Assembly (NCBI GenBank): GCA_023512835.1
Contig: CM042092.1
Span: 29,957,543-30,021,542, forward strand
Length of the DNA: 64,000 bases
Origin: Taxillus chinensis
Lineage: Eukaryota; Streptophyta; Magnoliopsida; Santalales; Loranthaceae
Reading direction: 5' to 3'
Shown: positions 54,551 to 64,000 of the stretch, in pieces
Layout: every line of letters starts with the position of its first letter
Position numbering within the stretch: position 1 is the first letter of the stretch
Position numbers and translations under genes: made by a program
The notes under the pieces: model-generated
Seen by the model: the letters and a program-made list of their open reading frames with translations, nothing else
Told to the model about the DNA's origin: nothing
Database searches by the model: none

Positions 54551-54765
54551 GTATATCCTCCTCTCTTTGCATGCACAACTAGGAATCCTTGATGTATGTT
54601 CCTGTAAACAACAACAAGAACACACCCAAGCAGACTCCGAACAATGCAAAATAAACAAATAAAGAACACAAAATAACAGAAAATAAAAGACAAAATAAAA
54701 ACACCAAGATCGGAATTCAAACAATTTCACTCAATGTTGATTTTAAAAACTAGTTAACCGTTGAA
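54551..54765 (-). other. Element F leader
   Basis: AT-rich untranslated leader lies between the primer site and gag. A 73-codon ORF here looks fortuitous. Confidence 0.6.
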
Positions 54766-54781
54766 TCCCCTAACGGCGCCA
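54766..54781 (-). other. Element F primer-binding site (TGGCGCC type)
   Basis: The sense strand reads TGGCGCCGTTAGGGGA three bases after the 5' LTR. TGGCGCCG is the start of the tRNA-Asp type site known from Athila elements; the later bases do not fit perfectly. Confidence 0.7.
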
Positions 54782-54784
54782 ATT

Positions 54785-56284
54785 TGACAGACAAGATTTT
54801 TAGCCTCTCTAAAAGAGCTAGCTAATGTCGTTAAATCTCTCTTCAAAATAATAAATTCCCTAAGTTTGCACTAAAAGAATAGCGACAAGAAAGGGGTCGA
54901 ACCCACGAGGATTAACCTAGTTCTCCAGTTCTCAAATCAAAACACCCAATTACTATTGTTCTATAAAATGTCTTGGCAAAAAGTTTTCTTTTTTTAAACT
55001 AAAGATCTAATTTTTATGTGGTTTTCTGAATAAACAAAGAAAGTAAACCGATTTTAGGATTAAGTTTCAAGGATTAAAAGCATCTAGGGTCACAATTTCA
55101 CCTCCCTATGTTATCTCTCCTGGTTCATGGTATTAGGGTTGTCTGATTGAAAACATGCTAAACATAAGCCAAGGACAACAAATGGTCATTGAGGTCCTTT
55201 TAAGAGTTGTATGCCAGAATGGTCATCTAAACACACAAACATGCAAAGCCAATAAATCATACTTGCAAAAGGATAATGATCACACCAATTACAAATAAGT
55301 TATGAATCTCAATCCGCCCCAGACTAGGGCTAAGAATACCAAGGTGTACATCCAAAGATAGAATTAAGAACAGATTCATAAAACATGCAAAACTCAATCA
55401 TCCAAACCCAAATATTCATAAACACAAAGAAAGCAACAAGGGGGCTACATTGCTCCCCTAGATTAAAAGACTACTCACGCATGATTACAAGCAAAACCAT
55501 AGCAGAAAAGCTAAACATCTTCTTCTTGATCACGCGCACAAAGAAAGCTTCAAATCCAGGCTCCAAAATCCGCGACGGCTGCTGCGACGGCTGCTCTCCT
55601 AGGTCAAGGAGCACCTCCAAATCGTGGAGCCTCTCTCTCTCTCTAAAAACGTGTAGGGGGGTTAGGCATACACAGAGAGGGCGTGGAGCTCTTATTTATA
55701 GAGTTTGGATGGGCCTTGAGGTGTGTAACCTAGCCCATCTATCAAAACGGCGTAGTTTTGATAAGTAACACTCGAAACATTAAAAACTCTATCTTCCATC
55801 CACAATTTGGACTTGGGCCTTCAGGAACAAATGATCGGCATGGAAAAATGATTGGATCGGTCCAAAAATATCTCTGCACGCCAATTTGCACGTGATATGG
55901 TGAATTCACGTGCACCTCCAAATCAGCTCAAACTTCACCCCAAGCTTCCTTGCATCATGTAGAGGCCTGAGAGGCAAAAATATGCTTGCACGTGAATTGG
56001 GTGAATTCACGTTCAGCTCCAAATGCTCTGAAATTTCTGTGGTAGGTAGATGACATCATTCTAAGAAACTTTTGTTCTTGCACGCAAATTGTTTGAGGCC
56101 ATCTACTATGTCAAAAGTGAGGTCCAAAATCTGCCAAAACAACTTAAAAACGCATGTATTTGCAACTAGCATCTTCCTAGGGGTTAGAGCAAATATATAT
56201 GATATATGAAGCAATAAGGCTCTAATCATGCTCTTAAACATCCTAAATAAACACTAGAATAACAGCATAAAATGCACGTTATCA
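54785..56284 (-). repeat. Element F 5' LTR (1500 bp)
   Basis: It is nearly identical to 42884-44379. It has TATA at 55701-55691, the ACGT palindrome at 55762-55741 and the C-like U3 segment at about 55900-56175. It ends GCACGTTATCA next to the resumed copia integrase. Confidence 0.92.
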
Positions 56285-56640
56285 TGTACATGCTATATCT
56301 TGATAAATGGCAAAGAGACCCGGAATAAATTTGAACCAAAATCTGATGATGGGATTTTTGTCGGGTACTCACTACATAGCAAGGCTTATCGGGTCTTCAA
56401 TAGAAAACTTTTCAAAGTTGAAGAATCTATCCATGTGACTTTTGATGAAGCTAATCTTGATTGGTCAAAAGTCGGTTCTTCAAATTCTAATATGCAGGTC
56501 ATGGATAGCAACGTCGATTATTCGAAGTTTATGAATGTTCCTGTTACACATCCTGACCAACCACGTGGCATTAGCGAACCACAACGAAATTTTATGGATG
56601 ATGCTACGGATGACTCGACTCTGACTACCATTTAGCTCCG
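56285..56640 (+). pseudogene. Element E integrase, second part
   Basis: It continues from 42883 with ACATGCTATATCTTG, giving CYILINGKETRNKFEPKSDD and GIFVGYSLHSKAYRVFNRKL, the C-terminal domain of copia integrase. FKVEESIHVTFDEANL follows and the frame stops at 56635. The exact resumption shows E was open here before F inserted. Confidence 0.87.
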
Positions 56641-57690
56641 GATATACTCCTACGGATACCCAAAATTCCGGAGCACCTTCAAGTCCGTCCGGACTAGTTA
56701 CCACTGGAAGAAACAGTGTTGAAGAACCATCTAGTTCAACCGTACCTCTCAATACGGAAACATCTAGTCCGGACGAAGCTCAACCAGCCGATACAACTGA
56801 ACCACCCAATCTGGAAGAGCTTCAAATTGTTCAAGATCATCCAACACAAGCACAGAATTATAGATGGACTCGAAACCATCCCTCAGATCAAGTGATTGGT
56901 GATCCTATTGTTGGTGTAAGAACAAGAGCAGCCACCTCCAACATAAGTCTTTACTCGTGTTTTCTATCTCAAATAGAACCAAAGGTGGTAGATGAAGCTC
57001 TTCAAGATTTGAATTGGATAGAAGCCATGCAAGAAGAGCTGAATCAATTTAAGAGAAATAATGTTTGGACCTTAGTACCAAGGCCTAAGTCTCAGCAAGT
57101 CATTGGCGTTAAATGGGTGTTCCGGAACAAGCTTGATACGGATGGAATAATAATCCGGAACAAAGCCAGACTGGTAGCCAAAGGATATCGTCAAGAAGAA
57201 GGAATAAATTATGATGAAACCTTTGCTCCGGTAGCAAGACTTGAGGCAATCCGAATGTTTCCGGCGTATGCTTCATATGAAAACTTCATAGTTTATCAAA
57301 TGGACGTCAAGAGCGCATTCCTGAATGGAGACCTTCAAGAGGAGGTGTATGTTGAACAACCTCCAGGCTTCATTGAACCTAAGGCAGGACATCTTGTCTA
57401 CAAACTTCAGAAAGCTCTATATGGTTTGAAGCAAGCTCCAAGAGCCTGGTACGACACACTGTCAGAATTCCTACTTGCTCATAACTTCCAAAAAGGGAAG
57501 ATAGACACCACTCTATTTCTACGAAAAGAGAAAGGACACACTCTGATCGTACAAATATACGTGGATGATATCATTTTCGGATCAACGAATCCGAAGCTTT
57601 GTGAAGAGTTTGCTAAGTTGATGACAGGCAAGTTTGAAATGAGCATGATGGGAGAACCTGTCCTACTTCCTTGGAATAGAAGTTAAACAA
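56641..57690 (+). pseudogene. Element E reverse transcriptase (copia type)
   Basis: A 264-residue open segment runs 56892-57686. It includes [125 protein letters not shown] and [11 protein letters not shown] (catalytic YVDD at 57558-57569). All catalytic Asp residues are kept. It breaks after MSMMGE by a frameshift near 57655. RT in this order, after integrase, is diagnostic of Ty1/copia. Confidence 0.9.
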
Positions 57691-58485
57691 TTAAAGGAAG
57701 GAATCTTCATTAATCAGGCTAAGTACACTTGCGATCTTATTAAGAAGTTTGGTATGGAAGGTTCATCTCCCGTCAAAACTCCCATGCCTATCAGTGCCAA
57801 GTTAGATCCGGATGTGGACGGCATATCGAGAAATGTGACCGACTATAGAGGGATGATCGGATCCTTGTTGTATCTTACGACAAGTCGCCCGGACATTATG
57901 TTTGCAACTTGCATCTATGCACGATACCAGGCGAATCCCAAGGAGTCACATATGCTTCATGTAAAACGGATATTAAGGTATCTCAAGGGAACGATGAATT
58001 TGGGACTCGGTACCCAAAAGAGTCCAACTTCACCTTATCCGAATACTCGATGCCGACTTGGCTGGATGTCGCATCGACAGAAAAGCACAAGCGGTACATG
58101 TCGGTTTCTAGGAAATAGATTGATCTCATGGTTCAGGAAGAAGCGAATTCCGTATCAACCTCTACCGAGGCGGAATATATAGTCCTGGAAGTTGTGCGCA
58201 CGGCTACTTTGGATGCAAAGTCAACTTACTAACTACGTTTTCAACATGTCATCTATTCCACTCTACTGTGACAACACTAGTGCAATTGCCATCAGCAACA
58301 ATCCTGTCATGCATCCTAAGACGAAGCACATTGAGGTCAGGTATCACTTCATACGCGATCATGTTCTCAAAAAGCATGTTTCACTGGAACATGTTGCTAC
58401 TGAATATCAATTAGTAGACATACTTACAAAGCCCCTACCTGATGCGAGGTTCTCCCGAACTACTCTTCCGATTAGGTATGCTTGA
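57691..58485 (+). pseudogene. Element E RNase H (copia type)
   Basis: Open pieces at 57754-58182 and 58192-58485 show DYRGMIGSLLYLTTSRPDIM, HMLHVKRILRYLKGTMNLGL, then, after frame breaks, LYCDNTSAIAISNNPVMHPK, TKHIEVRYHFIRDHV and YQLVDILTKPLPDARF. The last is the normal end of copia pol. The catalytic DAD-like region around 58050 is scrambled by frameshifts. Confidence 0.88.
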
Positions 58486-60174
58486 CTTCTCTACATAGCT
58501 TCACATTTGCATTACCCAATAGTATATTTACTCTCGAACATGCATTGTACGTTCTTGAAAGTAGTAGAGACTTCCTGATCGTATTGCTGATCATACTTAC
58601 TGTTTAACGGCTTCATGCTTCTGATATTAATCTCAACCTCATATTGGGAGGATGCTTGCGTTTCCCGACTGAAGTCGTTTAAGCTAACATAATTACGGTT
58701 TATATGATTTACCTCTTTCGGGTTCATGATCTTAACTTCCATTAATCACCACGTGACAAAAGCATGTTCATTTAGATTACTCTATTAACATGCATAGTTG
58801 AAGAAGTGAAATGGGTTAGCTTGGAATGCCTGGTGGATGAATACTCAATCGCAATTCGATAAGCTTCGAAGTATAGTTTTCTAATAAGATAGACAGTCTT
58901 TGAACTTCTACAAATCGGAACGGTCAACCGAGAGGATTGCACAATCTACGGGGAGACAATGCTTTATATATTATTCGGTAATACCCCCGTATATGTCTCA
59001 TGACCTCTTTCCTGATCGTCATTTGAGGGGGAGCTTTTCATTGAGAGGATTAAATGATCTACGGGGGAGTAGCAATGAACCCCTAATATGTCTCGGATTC
59101 TCCTTCCTCTAAACTTTTACTTCCGGATCTGACCGACATGCTATTTTGAATCGGATAAGTGGCATGTTTGGATGTATTTTCCTTCTTCAACCATGCATTT
59201 TAATCGGCTAATCATCTGCCTTCTTTTGACATGTGTTCGCTCTATCATTTTTCACTCATGAATCCGAATGTGGCCAAATCATATGCTCCTTAATTAATCT
59301 TAGCTACGTTGTTCACAGAAGACGGTTTCGCTATGTTGACCTATATGAACCTGTGTATTGTTTGTCGACATATGCCCCGATTTAGTAATATTGATCATTT
59401 TCACGTATGCATACGTCTACTACATTCTTAGCCATGCATGAGTTCTGTTTCTCATTAGTTCGGATTATGTTGTTTTTCACCGATTATCTTCTCTAATCCG
59501 TACTAATCCTTGCCTGTTAAGCTTTTGTATTTTCAGTTTATCCTTATTTAGCTACGAGTTTCAGATTTTCTTTGCAACCGTATCGATAAATCCAGTCCAT
59601 AGTCTCGGATTTGAAGTGTTGTGGTACTTCTCTTCTCTTTGACTTTTTTGACTGCAAAGGAATCTACTCTACTCTCTCACCGAACTCTGTTTACCACGGA
59701 CAAGGTCTATTATTCATCCGGATACTCCTCCATGAATATTATTTACTCCGGATGATTGTCGGCTCTTTCCTCCAGGACTCCGACACTTGTTCAATTGTGA
59801 CAATCCATGTATACTCATATGTCGCATGCTTTTGAGGAGGAATAATGATGATTCATTAAATACATATCTCGGGTTGCACACACACTTCTTTGGATGGCAA
59901 CCAGTTGTTATCTTTACTTGGTCATGCGGTCTCCACGACATCATTTCATTCGGAGGCGCATCGATATCCAAGACTAATGACATCAACATGTCGCGCGGGT
60001 CCCTATCTCACTCGCACATTCCTAGGCACGCCGACATTTGCGGACTCGGTCTTATATGTTCTGCTCATTCTTGCGAAGCACGAGTATTGCTCATTTCAAA
60101 TCCCTAAACCTCTCGTTGCTCCTTCCACTTGTCAAGACCTCACCTTTCATCTTGTCCTTCCAATCTAATTTGCA
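58486..60174 (+). other. Element E spacer between pol and third ORF
   Basis: A 1.7-kb AT-rich stretch without a credible gene. It has an internal purine tract TTTGAGGGGGAGC near 59022-59034 and CTACGGGGGAGTAGC near 59071, both like the tract before the 3' LTR (TTGGGGGAGA). Internal purine tracts can act as extra plus-strand primers in retroelements; this is inference. Confidence 0.55.
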
Positions 60175-62896
60175 ATGGCACCCGAATCTCCCTTTCCGGC
60201 GTAAATCCTGGTCATCTAGTTGATTGGCACGCTGTCTCCAATCCTCCGGATTGGTTTTTCCAGCTTCGCCCTCTCCTTGAAGCTTCACATATACTCAATC
60301 TGGTCACCAATCCTGTTGATCTTCTTATCGACGACATCATTGAGTATTACCAACGGATTCGCTGCACCACCGACTCCATCATCTCCCATGTCCGCGGAGA
60401 ATCCATCCTCATCACTCCCGCCATTCTCCGCACTGCTCTCCACCTACCCCCGGTGAACCACGGCGCCCGGATGCCGATCCAATGGTGGCTTCTATGGGTT
60501 GCACGAACAAGGGGAAGGAATACAAGGTGAAATCCTTCCAGGGTCGCTATCGATATATGGCGACCATTCTAAGTCGATGCCCTCTTGGCTCGCACATCCG
60601 CCCTGGACTCAGTTCCGTACGACCTTCTCCTGGCCATGTACGGCGTTTTTGAAGGTCTTCCGATGGATTGGGGGATGTTCTTATTTCGTTTGCTGCAGAA
60701 TGGTCCCAAAAACCATTCCTTCGGGCGCATCCTCAGCATTGTCTTCGGCATCTACGTCCGGACCATTTTGCCCGATCGATGCTTCTCGTTTCCCTCGGCT
60801 TATTACCTCCGTTACCTTACGCCGGACGGGAACATGACCGCTCGCCGACCCACTATAGCTCTCCGCATTCTCCCTGCCTCGGAACAACAAGGCAGCTCTG
60901 TTGGTGACCCCTCTGACAGCCAAGCCCACGAGGTCAGTTCTGCACCCCGATCCTCCCGGATTCGGTCCGTCTTTGCACCCTCCTACTCACGGGCCTCCCG
61001 ACCAAGCGTCCGTGCCAAACCGTCCGAGGTTGCGGGGCCATCTCAGTGCAGTGCTTCTAAAGCTGTTTCCTCAGCCCCCTCTGCTGCTGATGTCCCAACT
61101 CCCTCCACCTCCACTATTGCTGCCGCGGTTGATACTGCTGTTGTTGTCGCCACTGCTGATGTCCCGGCCGCTTCTCCTGAAGCCCCTTTGCCTCCCCTAC
61201 CTCAACCCCGAGATTATCTTGACAATCTCACAACCGACACCTTAACGGACCTTTGGCTCCGTTTCAGCCTAGCCCACACCTCCTCCATTTTTGACACCGA
61301 TCTCCGGGTGTTTTACACACGCAATACCCAATCCCCGAGACAATGATCATCTGGAACTTGGACCAAGGCTTTCTTACGCCGGCTGCCATTCCCGATGTAA
61401 CGTTCCCTACACCCTCCGGCCCAGTCCCTGCTGCACGAAGTCCTTCCCCTGCTAAGGCTGGACCCTCTTCTCTTGCTGCCGCGATTCCCGTGGTTGACTT
61501 ATCTGGTCACAGCGGGTCCCTTGCTCTGGATGCCTCCAATGCTCCGGCTGCCTCCGATGCTCCGGATGCCTTTGATGCTCCGGATGCTCCTGCTGCTGCT
61601 GATACTCCTGCGGACTCCTCTGCCCAACGCACTCCTACTCCTGTTCATGCGGGGGAGTCCTCCAAAGCTCCGAAATTGGTCCTTGGGCGTGCCTCTTTTG
61701 GCACGGTCCACTCGACGCCGTGCTTTCCGCCCGGTTGGACCGACACGCCCAAGCTCAAAGCGCCCAAATTTCCGCCATCGCTGCCAAAGTTGATGCCCTC
61801 GGCGCCCAACTCCTCTCCGCTCTCACTGACTCCTCCACTTCCATGGAGCAGAAAATGGATCTTGTCGCCACATCCATCCATTCATTGTCTACCTCCTTCG
61901 CGGATCTGGCGCACACGATGGCTCGTCCTCCTGTTGCTTCCCGGCGATCTGCCAAACCGGGGGAGAGAGTGTCATCTGATCCGTCTACTCCTTTTGCCCC
62001 ACAACCATCTACTCGGACTGAGAAGCGGCCTGCCACTTCAGTGCTTCAGAGAGTTGAAATTCCCAAACGAAGCCGCTTCTCTCAACCAAGCTCCTTTCTT
62101 GCGGCTCCGGCTCCTCCTCCATCCTCCTCATCCGCAGGTGATACCTTCCTCCCATCATATGCGGAGTTTGATCCTTCCGATGCGGATGGAAGCTTGCGCA
62201 AGGCAATGAAATCCTATCTTGCATCTTCTGCCAGAGAGAAGATGTCTTTCCGAAATGTACCCTTTCTCCCCGGCCGACATTCGGACTCTTTGTTCGGAGA
62301 AAGGACTCTTTACTACGAGAAGACATTGACAACTTCTCGAGAGCTGCTAAAATGGAGATGAGGCGTTTCCATCTCTCTACAAAGATGGGCACTTGTTTGA
62401 CGTTCGCCGTGTTGGAATGAGGGCTATCTTCGCAGTGTGGATCTAATTCAGTCCTTCATTGACGAACTCTGAGGATAGCAAGCCATGGAAAACTCTCTCA
62501 ACCATCCTCATTCCGTACCGGATCATGTCGCCACACTTCATGATGGTCGTCTTCATGATTCGGTCCAAGCAAATGATTCTCATTGATTCTCATCGGATTG
62601 TGGAGCACTTCGTTAGGAAGAATCAATGGGAACCTCTGTGTCTCAGCCGATCAAGGCGTGAAGAAAGCCGATTATATGAAGAGTTGGGCATCACACCCCT
62701 AACGTCCGACCGAGAAACTCAAGGCGACATTCCGGGCAAGAAGCAAGTGCCACAACAAACGGATGGAGATAGTCATGGAGCCTTTGTCTCATCACTTCAT
62801 CAAGTCATTCTTAATCGTGGACAAATATTGGAGCCAACACACCACCTTTACGATGAAGCGAGACAATGGAGCTTAGAGAGAAGGCAGCAACTATGA
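60175..62896 (+). pseudogene. Element E third ORF (env-like position), frame-broken
   Basis: It probably starts at the ATG 60175 (MAPESPFP). Blocks: DWFFQLRPLLEASHILNLVT, VRGESILITPAILRTALHLP (60390-60450); the open 253 residues 60585-61343 with VFEGLPMDWGMFLFRLLQ and SFGRILSIVFGIYVRTILPD; a Ser/Pro/Ala-rich middle; a heptad-like AQISAIAAKVDALGAQLLSA (61755-61815); and a C-terminal part to 62896. SIRE/Maximus elements carry an env-like ORF at this place. I see no clear signal peptide or membrane segment, and the N-terminal text resembles the third ORF of F instead. The function is unknown. Confidence 0.6.
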
Positions 62897-63061
62897 TCTT
62901 CAAGTATAGTAAGCCTTATGTACCCTAGTGAAAAACTTGTATTAAGGCTGAATTGTATTTAGTTGCTGATTAATGAAATTGGTTGTGTTGCGTATTCTGT
63001 ATATTATTCTTTTGCATTGCTTACCAGGATCGGATTACAAAGGGTTTGGGCATATCCATAA

Positions 63062-63071
63062 TTGGGGGAGA
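63062..63071 (+). other. Element E polypurine tract
   Basis: TTGGGGGAGA lies one base before the TG of the 3' LTR. The stretch 62897-63061 between the third ORF and this tract has no gene. Confidence 0.8.
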
Positions 63072-63072
63072 T

Positions 63073-64000
63073 TGTTGGATCAAACCCAGAATTTGGATAA
63101 TGTTGATAAAGCCTTATGTAATTTGATCTGAGATCTTTTGTGTTTATTTGATCATTGCAGAAGATATGTTACTAATCCAGAGATGCACTCGTGAGAGCAA
63201 AGCTAAGGACAGGATACATAATCCTGATCCGGACAAGAGTGAGTGTCGTCAAACACTTGGTAAATAACCAAGTCACAAATACATATGGAATAAGGAACAT
63301 TCGTACGGACTAAGAACTTAAAGGATAAGTGCGGAGTAAGAGTCTTGATCAACGAGGTCGCACGAAGCAAAAGGATTGAAATGGAGTTAAATAGTTAAGT
63401 CTTCCCCTCAGGCGAACTAAAGTGAAGAAGACACGGAGTAAGGCGTCCGAGTCTTTCATACATGCTGAGTAAGGAAGTATTGATGCGGAATAAGGATCCG
63501 AGTCTTTATTCACACGGAGTAAGGAAACCAGATGCGGAGTAAGGAATCCGGATATCTTACTCGCCCGGAGTAAGGAAATTACATACGGAGTAAGGAACTT
63601 ACATGCGGAGTAAGAAAGCGCTGACACGGAATAAGTCATCAGACTTTTCAAGACTCGCCCGGTGTAAGGAACTTACATACGGAGTAAGGAACTTACATAC
63701 GGAGTAAGGAACTTACATGCGGAGTAAGAAAGCGCTGACACGGACTAAGGATTCCAGTACTAAATAGATACGGAGTAAGCAACCACTCTGACACGGAATA
63801 AGGTTTCGAGCTTCATTAGCTACGGAGTAAGGAAAATTACACCGGACCAAGAAGATACTGCTTCAACTCAACCGCATTTAAAGTTATCAGCTCGTGGCGT
63901 CCCGATGTAAGACGAATTTATTGAGAACCTGAAGAATCTTACACGTGGATCATCCGGATATGTGGACACAACCTTAATTGTATTTGGGAACTCACAAACG
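63073..64000 (+). repeat. Element E 3' LTR, first 928 bp
   Basis: It begins TGTTGGATCAAACCCAGAAT and parallels 37950-38890. It has GCGCTGACACGG and TCATCAGAC where the 5' LTR has GCGCCGACACGG (or GCACGACACGG) and TCATCGGAC. The repeat block is one unit shorter than in the 5' LTR. The rest lies outside the window. Confidence 0.9.

Larger units (their letters stand above)
42884..56284 (-). mobile_element. Element F: complete Athila-like Ty3/gypsy element, 13.4 kb, inserted in the integrase of E
   Basis: LTRs at 42884-44379 (1496 bp) and 54785-56284 (1500 bp) are nearly identical; the sense ends are TGATAACGTGC...GTCTGTCA. The primer site TGGCGCCGTTAGGGG is not the iMet type and suits the Athila/Tat group. 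Gag, protease, RT, RNase H and integrase carry Athila phrases (AITLRSGKT, CDLGASINL, FMDDFSVFG). A third ORF region lies between pol and the 3' LTR. The flanks are TGTCT (left) and TGTAC (right); the copia reading frame across the site (GG-TGT-ACA-TGC) shows the original was TGTAC. Confidence 0.9.
5089..64000 (+). mobile_element. Element B: old Tekay-like chromovirus, host of all later insertions; right end outside the window
   Basis: The pieces that belong to B are 5089-6280 and 17139-17670 (5' LTR), 17671-17723 and 19084-19824 (leader and first gag part), and 28920-29313 (next gag part). Between them lie a minus-strand solo LTR containing element A, a copia solo LTR, element C and element D. 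Joining the pieces gives a co-linear LTR, primer site and gag, which proves they were once contiguous. The rest of gag, pol and the 3' LTR must lie beyond 64000. The base before the LTR is the end of GTCTA (5084-5088), the expected target duplication. Its gag start codon is ATA and its primer site is decayed, so it looks like the oldest element here. Confidence 0.8.
29314..64000 (+). mobile_element. Element D: Tekay-like chromovirus, 3' LTR split by element E, end outside window
   Basis: The 5' LTR is 29314-31292, the internal region 31293-37050, and the first 899 bp of the 3' LTR 37051-37949. The LTR is interrupted there by copia element E, which runs past 64000. AGGAC (29309-29313) is the expected left target duplication in element B gag. 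All chromovirus domains are present. Damage is mostly point mutations, several of them CAG to TAG, and integrase is still open. Confidence 0.88.
37950..64000 (+). mobile_element. Element E: large Ty1/copia element (SIRE/Maximus-like) with a third ORF, split by element F
   Basis: The 5' LTR is 37950-39361, the internal region 39362-42883 plus 56285-63072, and the 3' LTR begins at 63073 and is cut by the window end. Copia order is visible: gag, protease, integrase, RT, RNase H. An extra 2.7-kb coding region follows RNase H, as in the SIRE/Maximus group (lineage by inference). The left target duplication is CGAGC (37945-37949) in the element D LTR. Without F the element would be about 12-13 kb. 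Confidence 0.87.

Noticed and set aside
55385..55768. 127-residue plus-strand ORF in the element F LTR
   Set aside because: It lies antisense within an LTR across the leader and TATA region; no protein family is recognisable.
60668..61245. Overlapping Pro/Leu-rich ORFs beside the third ORF of E
   Set aside because: They are out-of-frame readings of the Ser/Pro/Ala-rich part of the third ORF.

Overview
This window is plant nuclear DNA and I find no host gene in it. Almost all of it is LTR retrotransposons of three plant-typical kinds: Ty3/gypsy chromoviruses with a C-terminal chromodomain (Tekay-like), a Ty3/gypsy Athila-like element, and a large Ty1/copia element with an extra ORF after pol (SIRE/Maximus-like, lineage inferred). 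The nesting, broken reading frames and solo LTRs point to a gene-poor heterochromatic region of a repeat-rich plant genome.

Layout. 1-842 and 3007-3150 form one field of short near-palindromic repeats, split by a solo LTR (843-3001) with a perfect 5-bp target duplication. 3151-5083 is AT-rich decayed sequence. At 5089 an old chromovirus B begins (+) and its right end is not reached. Everything to the right sits inside it: (i) its 5' LTR holds a minus-strand solo LTR (6281-17138, TSD GCCTA), which itself holds full-length chromovirus A (8359-16878, +); (ii) its leader holds a copia solo LTR (17724-19083); (iii) its gag holds complete, young chromovirus C (19825-28919, -); (iv) further along gag it holds chromovirus D (from 29314, +). 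The 3' LTR of D is split at 37950 by copia element E (+), whose integrase is split by a complete Athila-like element F (42884-56284, -). E resumes at 56285 and its 3' LTR runs off the window at 64000. The deepest path is B > D > E > F.

Gene content. A, C and D carry gag, protease, RT, RNase H, integrase and chromodomain; E carries gag, protease, integrase, RT and RNase H in copia order. All are broken by frameshifts or stops, but D keeps an open integrase with an exact D,D(35)E spacing. F carries Athila gag, protease, RT, RNase H and integrase, then a third ORF whose C-terminal part has the His...Asp...Gln...Cys arrangement of a Ulp1/C48 SUMO-protease-like domain. The third ORFs of F and of copia E also appear to share an N-terminal domain resembling the putative plant transposon protein domain.

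Other points. The LTRs of C and F, which belong to different lineages, share roughly 240-270 bp of U3 sequence; A, C and F share a palindromic ACGT box upstream of TATA and a small G-box hairpin. A recurrent pattern of CAG to CGG (or CG) and CTG to CCG (or CG) differences between paired LTRs suggests a base-calling artefact at plant CHG sites. A 93-base G run inside A gag is probably an assembly artefact.
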